Below are positions 25,771 to 34,475 of a stretch of 47,894 nucleotides of DNA, piece after piece. Position 1 is the first letter of the stretch, and every line of letters begins with the position of its first letter. The notes under the pieces are model-generated. The model made no database searches and was not told where the DNA came from. It was given only the letters and a program-made list of their open reading frames with translations. Made by a program: the position numbers and the translations under genes. Source of the stretch: Caballeronia choica (GTDB lineage Bacteria; Pseudomonadota; Gammaproteobacteria; Burkholderiales; Burkholderiaceae); the NCBI RefSeq assembly GCF_001544535.1, contig NZ_FCON02000059.1:1-47894 (forward strand). Reading direction: 5' to 3'.

Positions 25771-27171
25771 ATGTCCTTCATCATCGTGCTCGCCGCCCTG
25801 GCGTTCCTGATGCTGGCCGCTTACCGCGGCTACAGCGTCATCCTGTTCGCGCCGATCGCCGCGCTCGGCGCCGTCCTTCTCACCGATCCCGCCGCCGTCG
25901 CGCCGGTGTTCTCGGGCATCTTCATGGAGAAGATGGTCGGCTTCGTGAAGCTGTACTTCCCCGTCTTCCTGCTCGGCGCGGTGTTCGGCAAGGTGATCGA
26001 ACTGTCGGGATTCTCCGAATCGATCGTCGCCGCCGCGATCCGTTACATCGGCAAGTCGCGCGTGAATGCGGTGATCGTCGCGGTGTGCGCGCTGCTCACC
26101 TACGGCGGCGTGTCGCTGTTCGTGGTGGTGTTCGCGGTGTATCCGTTCGCGGCGGAAATGTATCGCCAGAGCGATATCCCGAAACGCCTGATGCCCGGCG
26201 CAATCGCGCTCGGCGCGTTCTCGTTCACGATGGACTCGCTGCCCGGCACGCCGCAGATCCAGAACATCATCCCGACGACCTTCTTCAAGACCACCGGCTG
26301 GGCCGCACCGTGGCTCGGCGTGATCGGGTCGCTGTTCATCATCGTGGTGGGGCTGACGTTCATCGAATGGCGCCGTCGCAGGGCGATGGCGAAGGGTGAG
26401 GGTTATGGCACGTCGCTCCTGAACGAACCGGAGCGCGTCGAGGCGAAATCGCTGCCGAATCCGCTGCTCGCGATCGCGCCGCTGATTCTGGTCGGCGTGG
26501 CGAACTTCGTGCTGACGAAGTGGATTCCGACGTGGTACGGCGCGAGCTACACCGTCACGCCCGAAGTGCTGCCCGGCATCCACGCCCCGGTGACGACGGC
26601 GGTCAAGACGGTCGTCGCGATCTGGGCCGTCGAGGGCGCGCTGCTGCTCGGCATCATCCTCGTGCTGGTGACGGCGTTCGGCCGCGTGAAGGAGCGTTTC
26701 GCGACGGGCACGCGCGTGGCGGTGTCGGGCGCGCTGCTCGCGGCAATGAACACGGCGTCGGAATATGGCTTCGGCGGCGTGATCGCGGCGTTGCCGGGGT
26801 TCATCGTCGTCAGCGATGCGTTGAAGAGCATTCCGAATCCGCTCGTCAACGCGGCGGTGTCGGTGAGCTCGCTGGCGGGGATTACCGGGTCGGCGTCGGG
26901 CGGGATGAGCATCGCGCTCGCGGCGATGTCGGATACGTTCATCAAGGGTGCGGAGGCCGCGCATATTCCGCTGGAGGTGCTGCATCGCGTGGTCGCGATG
27001 GCGAGCGGCGGCATGGATACGTTGCCGCACAACGGCGCCGTGATTACGCTGCTGGCGGTCACCGGGTTGACGCACCGGGAGTCTTACCGCGATATTTTCG
27101 CGGTGACCGTGATCAAGACGCTCGCGGTGTTTTTCGTGATCGGGGTTTATTACATGACCGGGCTGGTTTGA
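25771..27171 (+). CDS. GntP-family permease, probably for 3-hydroxybutyrate
   Basis: 466 residues, about 12-14 membrane segments, GntP (gluconate:H+ symporter) family. The start A-L-A-F-L-M-L-A-A-Y-R-G-Y-S-V-I-L-F and the central F-T-M-D-S-L-P-G-T-P-Q-I-Q-N-I-I-P-T fit the family; the overall pattern resembles permeases that Pseudomonas encodes beside 3-hydroxybutyrate dehydrogenase and the regulator HbcR. Here no dehydrogenase gene is adjacent, so 3-hydroxybutyrate is an inference. GGAGACTCA precedes the ATG. The gene has its own sigma-54 promoter upstream and a terminator downstream, and the activator is divergent. Confidence 0.92.
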   Translation: MSFIIVLAALAFLMLAAYRGYSVILFAPIAALGAVLLTDPAAVAPVFSGIFMEKMVGFVKLYFPVFLLGAVFGKVIELSGFSESIVAAAIRYIGKSRVNAVIVAVCALLTYGGVSLFVVVFAVYPFAAEMYRQSDIPKRLMPGAIALGAFSFTMDSLPGTPQIQNIIPTTFFKTTGWAAPWLGVIGSLFIIVVGLTFIEWRRRRAMAKGEGYGTSLLNEPERVEAKSLPNPLLAIAPLILVGVANFVLTKWIPTWYGASYTVTPEVLPGIHAPVTTAVKTVVAIWAVEGALLLGIILVLVTAFGRVKERFATGTRVAVSGALLAAMNTASEYGFGGVIAALPGFIVVSDALKSIPNPLVNAAVSVSSLAGITGSASGGMSIALAAMSDTFIKGAEAAHIPLEVLHRVVAMASGGMDTLPHNGAVITLLAVTGLTHRESYRDIFAVTVIKTLAVFFVIGVYYMTGLV

Positions 27172-27195
27172 GGCGTGGGGGTTGGGGGTAGTGCG

Positions 27196-27224
27196 AAACG
27201 GCAGACCGGCGGTCTGCCGTTTTT
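27196..27224 (+). terminator. Rho-independent terminator of the GntP gene
   Basis: A 12-bp stem (27196-27207 with 27211-27222) with a GGC loop, ending in five T (27220-27224). It lies 25 bp after the permease stop. The A-run on its left arm is short, so use by the convergent gene at 27285-27716 is possible but weaker. Confidence 0.9.
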
Positions 27225-27284
27225 GTTTGCGGGTGGGGGATTAACGGGTTTGTCGGGAATCCCGGCTTCTCGCTTCGTCGAAGG

Positions 27285-27716
27285 CTACGACTTCAACCAG
27301 ATCGATTCGCAAAGTACAGCCATTTCCGCGCCGCATGACGGCTCCAGGATAAACAACGCCCCTCGGCCCGTTACGAAGTCGCGCGCATACTGATCCGCTC
27401 GTTCACCGTCGATTGGTGCGGCCTTGGCATCGTCACGGCTGTTCACCCATTGCACCCAGGTGCGTACTTCGTCGGACGAAAATCGATATCTCGGTGAGAT
27501 GAGAAGTCGCGATACAACGTTCTGCTCGCTGAAGTCGACAATGCGTTGAGCAATGACACCTGTGAATCGAAATACTCCAGCCTCGCCGCTCACGCGCTTG
27601 AAACTCACCACCAACTCCCTGTCGTCCGAGAAATGTTCGATGCGTACGATTTCTGCATCGTGAAAGCTGGGAACGTCGTTGATTTCCCCGACGTTGGCGT
27701 AGTTCGTTGTGTCCAT
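27285..27716 (-). CDS. Small acidic hypothetical protein, immunity-type resemblance
   Basis: 143 residues from the ATG at 27716, with GAGG upstream; a TTG two codons earlier is possible. No signal peptide or membrane segment. The F-H-D-A-E-I-V-R-I-E pattern (about 18-27) resembles small proteins grouped with contact-toxin immunity families such as Imm50, but the match is by eye and weak. Composition is less G+C-rich than neighbouring genes. It lies beside a DUF4279 gene, another family common in immunity clusters; no toxin gene is present. Confidence 0.65.
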   Translation of the reverse strand: MDTTNYANVGEINDVPSFHDAEIVRIEHFSDDRELVVSFKRVSGEAGVFRFTGVIAQRIVDFSEQNVVSRLLISPRYRFSSDEVRTWVQWVNSRDDAKAAPIDGERADQYARDFVTGRGALFILEPSCGAEMAVLCESIWLKS

Positions 27717-27881
27717 ATGCAATTCCTCGATTACGGCAGTATCGACATCGGTACCAACGTGGTTTTCTCGGTCCGTCGAAGATTGAACTCTGTAGGCGAC
27801 GCTGCTAACACCAGGTTACAGCTCACCGAAGGGCTGACGTGCCTTAGCCTTGCATATCTCGCGTCGACTTGACCCCCATCG

Positions 27882-28328
27882 CTAGCGGTACTCGTCGATC
27901 TCGATGACGCCGCCGAGGGATTCCATCATCTCGCGCAGGTCGTCAGGCACATCAGGTACGCGGTCACCGGTTTCGTTGTACCAGTAGCACCAAAGTGACA
28001 TCTTGACGCCGTCTTGGCCTATCCGGTCACGAAGGTCATCGCGTGGCAATTTGAGAATTCCGGTCAGGTAGCGCAAATGCGGTTCCAACCGGTCGCTCCG
28101 CACAGCCTTCGCGCTCTCGATAGCCCAGAAGCCCAGCTTCCCGGGATGCCTGCTGAACTTGCCAGACGGATACAAATACGGCTTTCCTTGGGTGATTGTC
28201 GAGTCGGGTTGAACGCCAAAGTACTCCGTCCAGAAGTCAGGTTCGACAGCGGTGCCGGATATGATGAAAGTCGCGTGAGCGAGCGCATGGGCCCGCACGT
28301 TTGACGCGTGGTCAGGGAGCATAGTCAT
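27882..28328 (-). CDS. DUF4279 domain protein
   Basis: 148 residues, soluble. The pattern A-T-F-I-I-S-G-T-A-V-E-P-D-F-W-T-E-Y-F-G-V-Q-P (19-41) followed by a glycine-containing strand, then G-F-W-A-I-E-S (66-72), fits DUF4279, a family often found in polymorphic-toxin immunity loci. The function is not established. Its neighbour at 27285 is transcribed in the same direction. Less G+C-rich than the surrounding genes, consistent with accessory DNA. Confidence 0.75.
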   Translation of the reverse strand: MTMLPDHASNVRAHALAHATFIISGTAVEPDFWTEYFGVQPDSTITQGKPYLYPSGKFSRHPGKLGFWAIESAKAVRSDRLEPHLRYLTGILKLPRDDLRDRIGQDGVKMSLWCYWYNETGDRVPDVPDDLREMMESLGGVIEIDEYR

Positions 28329-28497
28329 GGAAGTTGTCGTCCAGTTCTTTCACGGGCGACTCTATTGGATTTCCGTCGAAGCGAAAATTCCTGCATAGAT
28401 TTGTTACGCTCGCGCTTCGAGCCACGCCCCGCACGTCACCAACCGTAAATCCGCCATCGCTTGGTACTATCGGAGCATTACAACTCAGGAGTCTTCG

Positions 28498-28731
28498 ATG
28501 AGCGCCGAAAACAATCGCATAGAAGAAGCGCGAGCGATGGAACGCATCGTCAACGCGACCAAGCAGGTGCAGACCGCTTTCACGGCGCTCCAGGCGCAGT
28601 TCGCGCCGATGGGCGACGGCCGCCCGTCGCAGATGGCGCTGCAAACTTTCGACGCCGCGTTGCAGGAACTCGAAGAAGCGCAGGCGGCCTTCGACACGAT
28701 GCTCAACGACCTCTTCGACGGCAACCGCTGA
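28498..28731 (+). CDS. Small helical hypothetical protein
   Basis: 77 residues, largely helical, with two predicted amphipathic helices (about 5-35 and 43-73) rich in Ala, Gln and Glu. CAGGAG lies ten bases before the ATG. No known domain, membrane segment or signal. It converges with the AI-2E-family gene, whose stop is 37 bp away. Good ribosome site and codon use support it as real. Confidence 0.75.
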   Translation: MSAENNRIEEARAMERIVNATKQVQTAFTALQAQFAPMGDGRPSQMALQTFDAALQELEEAQAAFDTMLNDLFDGNR

Positions 28732-28767
28732 TCGCCGATCGTTGATCGCCGCTCGTTAGCACGCAGC

Positions 28768-30780
28768 TCAGGCCCCGCGCAGTACAGGCACGCGCGGCGC
28801 GTCCTCCGCCTTGCCGCCCGCGGCGGCCTCCTCGTCCGGCGGATTGAGGCCGACCCACGACACGCCGTCACTCGATTGCCGGCGCGCGGCCGCGATGCAG
28901 GCATCGACGAGTTCCCTGAACGACGTCGCCGCCGAACTCGTGCGCACGAGCGCCTCACCCTGCAGCGAACTTTCCGGCACGACGAGTCCGACGATCAGGT
29001 CCGCCGACGGCACCCGCTGATGCAGGCGCCGCAGCAGGTTACGCAGATACGGCGGCGATTCGGCGGCATCGAACGATATGACGCACAAGATCGACACCCC
29101 CGACAGGTCCACGTCGGCGAAGCGGTTGCGCGAGAAGCGCTCGTAGGGCGCGAAGTCCGCGCCCAGCCCGTGCTTCTTGAAGAGTTGCACGGCGATGGTC
29201 GCGGCAAGATCGTCGAGTTCGCCGCGACCCGCGATGCACAGCACCGACGCCGTGTGCCCTTCCTCCACGGCATCGAAGCGCTCGGACGGCGCTTCCGGCG
29301 GCACGCCCGTCCGCTCGCTGGCGCTTTCGAGGCTCGCGGGCAGTTCTTCCTCCGCCTCGCGGGTCCGGGGCGAATCGTCGGCGTCTTCGAGACCGTCCAC
29401 GATGTCGAGCGCCGACTCGTTGATGCGTCGCAACTGGTCCGCCGTCACGACGCCGCGCATCACGTCGTTATGCGCGAGCCGCAGGCCGGCGAGCGCCACT
29501 TCGTCGTAGTAAGCCGTCAGCGAGCGCTCCTTCAGCAGTGTTTCTGCCTGCACCAGCGACTCCTTGGGATCGTTCGCAAGCAGCCGCTGGTAGAAATTTT
29601 CCGCTGGCGTGAGCGCGGGCCGGTCGCCGAACAGCACATCGAGGAATTCGAGCCGGTCCACATGCCGGCCCAGAATCACGAGGCACAGCGTGAGCGGCGT
29701 CGAGAGCACGAGGCCGATCGGCCCCCAGATCCAGCTCCAGAAAATCGCCGCGACGATCACCGCGAACGGCGAAAGCCCCGTGCTGTGCCCGTACAACAGC
29801 GGCTCGACGACCTGTCCCGCGACGACATCGGTGACGCCGAACAGCACGATGGTCCAGATCAGCATCGTCCAGCCCGGGCCGACCGCGGCAGCGAACACCA
29901 CCGCGACGAGCGCCGCGATCCACGTCCCGACGTAGGGCACGAAACGCAACAGCGCGGTCAGCACGCCGAACAGCAGCGCGCCCGGCACGCCGATGATCGC
30001 CAGCCCGATCGACACGACAATCCCCACGCCGACATTGATGCCGAGTTGCGCCAGAAAATAGCGCGAGAGGCGCCGCGCGGCTTCGTCCATCGCGGTTGTA
30101 GCGCGGTGCAGGTCGCGCGAGCCGAACAGGCGGATCAGCCGGTCGCGCAAGTCCTCGCGCTGCAACAGGATGAAGATCGCGACGACGAGCACGATGCCGG
30201 TCGTCTCGAGCGGACTGATCACCGGCGACAGGAAACGCTGCGCGAGTTCCAGCGGCGACGGCGACGGCTCGTGCACCTCGACGGGCATCGGCTGGTCGAT
30301 CGGTGACGCGGCCTGGTCGTTCTCGTTCTTGTTCGCTTCCTGCTCGCGCGCGGGCGACAGGCGCTTGAGCGCGCGCGACGCCTTGCCGAGCATCTCGTCG
30401 GCGCGTCCGACCGTCACTTTCTGCACGCTTTCGATCTTGCGCTCGACGGCCACCTGGTATTTCGGCAAATCGCCGGCAAGTTGCGCGACCTGGGCGCCGA
30501 TCAGCGCGCCCACGGCCGTCAGCACCGACAGCGCGACCAGCACGGCGACGATCACCGACGGCACCTGCCCGAACCTGAAACGCCGCAGGAAGTCGACGAA
30601 CGGCGCGAGCAGGAAGCTCAGGAGCACGGCGAGGATGATCGGGATCATCACGGCGCGCCCGAAGTAGAGCGCGCAGATCACGACGACGCCGGTCACGAGC
30701 GACGTCAGCGCCCGGACGCTGGGCGCATCGGGCGGCAGGACCTTGACGGGCGGACGGCGCGGGCCGGAGGGTGGAGGCAT
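28768..30780 (-). CDS. AI-2E family membrane protein with large cytosolic tail
   Basis: 670 residues. Residues 1-390 are the AI-2E/PerM (YdiK/TqsA-like) transporter with about eight membrane segments: paired helices near 20-65, a long soluble insert (about 100-180, charged, including E-V-H-E-P-S-P-S-P), and the F-V-P-Y-V-G-T-W segment. A further 280-residue cytosolic part contains a helical region and then a Rossmann-like domain (A-S-V-L-C-I-A-G-R-G-E-L-D-D-L) resembling a B12-binding fold without the cobalamin histidine motif. An in-frame upstream start at 30825 is possible. Substrate is unknown; autoinducer-2 is only the family name. Confidence 0.9.
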   Translation of the reverse strand: MPPPSGPRRPPVKVLPPDAPSVRALTSLVTGVVVICALYFGRAVMIPIILAVLLSFLLAPFVDFLRRFRFGQVPSVIVAVLVALSVLTAVGALIGAQVAQLAGDLPKYQVAVERKIESVQKVTVGRADEMLGKASRALKRLSPAREQEANKNENDQAASPIDQPMPVEVHEPSPSPLELAQRFLSPVISPLETTGIVLVVAIFILLQREDLRDRLIRLFGSRDLHRATTAMDEAARRLSRYFLAQLGINVGVGIVVSIGLAIIGVPGALLFGVLTALLRFVPYVGTWIAALVAVVFAAAVGPGWTMLIWTIVLFGVTDVVAGQVVEPLLYGHSTGLSPFAVIVAAIFWSWIWGPIGLVLSTPLTLCLVILGRHVDRLEFLDVLFGDRPALTPAENFYQRLLANDPKESLVQAETLLKERSLTAYYDEVALAGLRLAHNDVMRGVVTADQLRRINESALDIVDGLEDADDSPRTREAEEELPASLESASERTGVPPEAPSERFDAVEEGHTASVLCIAGRGELDDLAATIAVQLFKKHGLGADFAPYERFSRNRFADVDLSGVSILCVISFDAAESPPYLRNLLRRLHQRVPSADLIVGLVVPESSLQGEALVRTSSAATSFRELVDACIAAARRQSSDGVSWVGLNPPDEEAAAGGKAEDAPRVPVLRGA

Positions 30781-30891
30781 GAACTCGTTCTCGCGAAAGC
30801 GGCGGGCGGTGGGGACTCGGTTCAACCCGTCAAGTGAAGCAAGGCGCGTGCCGTTCGCAAATTCAAAGGTGAGGCAATCCGGGAGCGGCCA

Positions 30892-33393
30892 TCACTGCGG
30901 CGCCGGGGCCGCGACGATGCGCCTTATCCGGCTCGCCATCGATTCCAGCGTGAAGGGCTTGGTAATCATTTCCATGCCGGTGTCGAGAAAGCCGTTGGCG
31001 CGCGCCGCCGCCTCGGCGTAGCCCGTCATGAAAAGTACCTTGAGCGTGGGCCGCGTCGCGCGCGCGGCATCGGCGAGCTGGCGGCCGTTCAGGCCCGGCA
31101 GCCCGACATCGGTGACGAGCAGATCGATGCGCGCGGGCGAGTTCAGCACCGCGAGCCCGCCCGGTCCGTCGACGGCTTCCATCACTTCGTAGTCCAGGTC
31201 GCGCAGGATCTCGCAGACGAGTTCGCGCACGGCGGAATCGTCCTCGACGACGAGAATGGCATGCCGCTCCTCCGCGCGATGCGCGTCCGTCAGTTCGCCC
31301 GCGACTTCCGGACGCTCGGCGCCGCCCTGATAGCGCGGCAGGTAGAGCCGCACCGTCGTGCCGAGGCCGAGTTCGCTTTCGATCGTCGCGATGCCGCCCG
31401 ACTGCTTGGCGAACCCGTAAGCCATCGACAGACCCAGCCCCGTGCCCTGTCCGAGCGGCTTGGTCGTGTAGAACGGGTCGAAGGCGCGCTCGCGGACGTC
31501 GTCGGTCATGCCGCCGCCTGTGTCCGACACCGACACCACCACGTACGATCCCGGCACCACATCCGGGTGACGCGCCGCGAAATCGGCGCCGAGTTCCGCG
31601 TTGTCGGTTTCGAGGGTGAGGTGGCCGCCGTCGGGCATCGCGTCGCGCGCGTTGATCGCGAAGTTGAGCAGCGCGTTTTCGAGCTGGTTCGTGTCGCAAC
31701 GGGTGAGCCAGAGATGGTCGTTGCGGATCACCTTCACGTCGATCGCTTCGCCCATGGTCCGGCGCAACAGGTCGTCGATGGAGTTGAGCAGCTCGTCGGC
31801 ATTGACGGGCTTGGGATCGAGCGGCTGGCGCCGCGAGAACGCCAGCAGCCGATGGGTGAGCGACGCCGCGCGATTGGCCGCACCCATCGCCATCGCGATG
31901 AAGCGGTCGATTTCGTCGATCCGGCCAAGCTGCACGAAGCGGCGGATCAGTTCCAGCGGCCCCGTGATGCCTTGCAGCAGGTTGTTGAAGTCGTGCGCGA
32001 TGCCGCCCGTCAGTTGCCCGAGCGCCTCCATCTTCTGCGCCTGCCGGAGCGTCTCCTCGGTCTGGCGCAGCGCGCGCTGCGTTTCCTTCTCGCGCGTGAT
32101 GTCGCGCCCGTTGCCGTAGAGCGCGTCGCCTTCCTGCGTCACCACCCACGACACCCAGCGCGGCGTGCCGTCCTTGTGCAGATTGCGGTTCTCGAAGCGC
32201 GCGAACCCCGCGCCGATCGCGGCATCGAGCGCCGCGCGGGTCGCCTCGACATCGTCGGGATGCACGATGTCCGCGAACGGGCGGCCGATCAGTTCTTCCT
32301 CGGCGAAGCCGAGAATCGACGTCCACGCCGGGTTGACCGCGCGCAGCACGCCGTCTTCGCTCGCGACGATGAACAGGTCGCGCGAATTGCGCCAGATGCG
32401 GTCGCGCTCGCGCGTGCGAGCCTCGACTTCGGCGGCAAGCGAATCATTCAGCCGCCGCAGTTGCGCCTCGCTCACGCGCAGGCGTTCCTCCACGCGCTTG
32501 TGATCGGTGATGTCATACGAAACGCCGAGATAACGCTTGCCAGACGCGCCGTCGACCGCTTCGCCGCGACGGCCCATCCAGCGTTCCTCGCCGTTATCGG
32601 GGCGGCGGATGCGGTATTCGAGGTAGTCGAGCGCGCCGCTCGGGATGTCCGGGTCGCCTGTCAGGACCTGGGCGCGGTCCTGCGGATGGATCAGCGCGAT
32701 CAGTTCGACGATGTCGAACTCGGCAAGCACGGGCAGTCCCCACTGACAGCAGAATTCCTCCGACACTGCGATGCGCCCGCGCTCAGGAAACAGCTCGAAG
32801 GTCCCGACGCGCCCCGCCTGCTGCGCGATGCGCAGGCGTTCCTCGCTTTCGCGCAGTGCGCGGTCGCCCTTGTAGCGTTCGATGGCGAGCGCCGTCACGC
32901 TCGCGACAAACGCGATTTCCTCGAGGTCGTCGTTCGTGGGGCTTTTTGGAATCGGATAGTAATTGGCGAAGGTGCCGAGCACGCTGCCATCGGCGGCGCG
33001 GATCGGCATCGACCAGCAGGCGCGCAGACCGTGTCCGAGTGCAAGTTCACGAAACGACTGCCAGAGCGGATCGGTCTCGATGTCGTCGACGATCACCGGC
33101 ACTGCGTTGTAGGCCGCCGCGCCGCACGAGCCCGTCAGCGGGCCGAATTCGAGGCCGTCGATTGCCTCGTTGTAGCTCGCGGGCAAGCTCGGGGCTGCGC
33201 CGTGGACCAGGCGCTTGCCGCTTGCATCGACGAGCAGGATCGACGCGTACAGGCGCTCGCCCGACAACGCCTCCACGCGATGGATCACGTGTTCGAGCAC
33301 CTCGGCGAGCGGCATGCCGGCGACGACACGCCCCAGCACCGCGCGCTCGAATTCGAGCCGGCTCAGCGTTGAGAAGACGAGTGGTCGGCGCAT
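30892..33393 (-). CDS. Soluble GAF-PAS-PAS hybrid histidine kinase
   Basis: 833 residues from the ATG at 33393; a start at 33447 would add 18. No membrane segment. Order: GAF domain (about 20-175), a PAS-like domain with PAC region ending in G-V-S-Y-D-I-T-D-H-K (about 190-310), coiled coil, a second PAS (about 335-440), a histidine box G-G-I-A-H-D-F-N-N-L-L, an ATPase (N box I-N-A-R-D-A-M-P, G2 G-Q-G-T-G-L-G-L-S), and a receiver with phosphoacceptor Asp in L-V-T-D-V-G-L-P. The kinase core is of the same type as the membrane kinase at 14396. No response regulator gene is adjacent. Confidence 0.93.
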   Translation of the reverse strand: MRRPLVFSTLSRLEFERAVLGRVVAGMPLAEVLEHVIHRVEALSGERLYASILLVDASGKRLVHGAAPSLPASYNEAIDGLEFGPLTGSCGAAAYNAVPVIVDDIETDPLWQSFRELALGHGLRACWSMPIRAADGSVLGTFANYYPIPKSPTNDDLEEIAFVASVTALAIERYKGDRALRESEERLRIAQQAGRVGTFELFPERGRIAVSEEFCCQWGLPVLAEFDIVELIALIHPQDRAQVLTGDPDIPSGALDYLEYRIRRPDNGEERWMGRRGEAVDGASGKRYLGVSYDITDHKRVEERLRVSEAQLRRLNDSLAAEVEARTRERDRIWRNSRDLFIVASEDGVLRAVNPAWTSILGFAEEELIGRPFADIVHPDDVEATRAALDAAIGAGFARFENRNLHKDGTPRWVSWVVTQEGDALYGNGRDITREKETQRALRQTEETLRQAQKMEALGQLTGGIAHDFNNLLQGITGPLELIRRFVQLGRIDEIDRFIAMAMGAANRAASLTHRLLAFSRRQPLDPKPVNADELLNSIDDLLRRTMGEAIDVKVIRNDHLWLTRCDTNQLENALLNFAINARDAMPDGGHLTLETDNAELGADFAARHPDVVPGSYVVVSVSDTGGGMTDDVRERAFDPFYTTKPLGQGTGLGLSMAYGFAKQSGGIATIESELGLGTTVRLYLPRYQGGAERPEVAGELTDAHRAEERHAILVVEDDSAVRELVCEILRDLDYEVMEAVDGPGGLAVLNSPARIDLLVTDVGLPGLNGRQLADAARATRPTLKVLFMTGYAEAAARANGFLDTGMEMITKPFTLESMASRIRRIVAAPAPQ

Positions 33394-33564
33394 GTCGTGG
33401 AGCACTGGACCGTACTTGAGCGCGTGAGGATGAAGGCATCTTAGCATCCGCTAAAACGCCTCACCTATGGCTGCTATTGAAAGAAACAGTTGGATGAGCG
33501 GGCACGCGGCATGCGAGATTGAGGCCCTTGAAGCGCACTGCTGCGCCTGCCAACGGGAACGCTC

Positions 33565-33747
33565 ATGGCTGTGGAATCGCCCTGCATCAGCATCTGCAAG
33601 TTCGACGAGAAAACCGGCTTCTGCATCGGCTGTCTGCGCACGAAGGACGAATGCAAGCGGTGGAAGAAGATGAAGGACAAACACCGGACAAGGATCATCG
33701 ACGCGCATCACAAGCGCAAGGCCACGCTGAAGAAGCACAAGAAGTAG
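33565..33747 (+). CDS. DUF1289 small cysteine-rich protein
   Basis: 60 residues. Cysteines at 7, 11, 20, 23 and 30 in a C-x3-C-x8-C-x2-C-x6-C arrangement match DUF1289, a family proposed to bind iron-sulfur or zinc. The C-terminus is strongly basic (K/R/H-rich from 31). Starts with M-A-V-E-S-P-C-I-S-I-C-K. Function not established. It stands between the hybrid kinase and a small exported protein gene. Confidence 0.9.
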   Translation: MAVESPCISICKFDEKTGFCIGCLRTKDECKRWKKMKDKHRTRIIDAHHKRKATLKKHKK

Positions 33748-33910
33748 CGGGCTCGAACGCGACAAATGCTGGACTTATTGGCGATGGGGGCTTCAACACG
33801 TGGCGCGCGGTTGGCCTAAACTGGCTTGATGCAACCACGTTGCAGCGACATCGAAAAATCATCACGCGTGGACCGGACACCGACCTCAAATCCATTGAAG
33901 GAGTTCAGCC

Positions 33911-34237
33911 ATGAACGCTATCGTTCGCGCGGGAATCGTTGTATCGATGTTGGCTTTGGCTTCGAGCGGGTCCGCCGTTGCGCAGCAAATGACGCGGCCA
34001 AGCGCCGAAACCGACATGTACGCACCCGACAACAGCACGAAGCTGATGCCGGGCGCCGCAGTCGGCAGCCAGTATCCGACGCACGGTAATCAGCAGGCGG
34101 GGGAATTGAACCTGAACCCTGCCGACCCGCGGGCGCAGCTCGTGAACGGGTTGCCGAACAATGCGCAAAGCGGCGGCTATGGCTCGCCGCTCGCGGGCAA
34201 CAAGGCGAATGTGAAGGTGAATGCGCAACCGCAGTAG
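33911..34237 (+). CDS. Exported small hypothetical protein
   Basis: 108 residues. A signal peptide (R at 6, hydrophobic core 8-20, cleavage after S-A-V-A near 24) precedes a mature part rich in Asn, Gly, Pro and Gln with little hydrophobicity, likely disordered in the periplasm. No family recognised. AAGGAG at 33898-33903 stands upstream of the ATG. Confidence 0.75.
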   Translation: MNAIVRAGIVVSMLALASSGSAVAQQMTRPSAETDMYAPDNSTKLMPGAAVGSQYPTHGNQQAGELNLNPADPRAQLVNGLPNNAQSGGYGSPLAGNKANVKVNAQPQ

Positions 34238-34475
34238 GGGTTCGCTCGCGCTCGTTGCCTCTGCCTCTCTCGCCGCCTGGCATGGTCGGGCGGCGTGAAC
34301 GCGCGCGTCGCTCGGCGGCGCTGATCGTTCTCGTTTCGAGAATAGTCATTTGAAATCCGCCGGTATTCAGTCGGGCGCCTTGGCGGCCTAGACTGTATTC
34401 AACCGTTTGATGCGCTCAGGCCTCCATGAAGCGTAAAAACATCGAACGCTGAACCCCACCCACCGGCAGATCATC

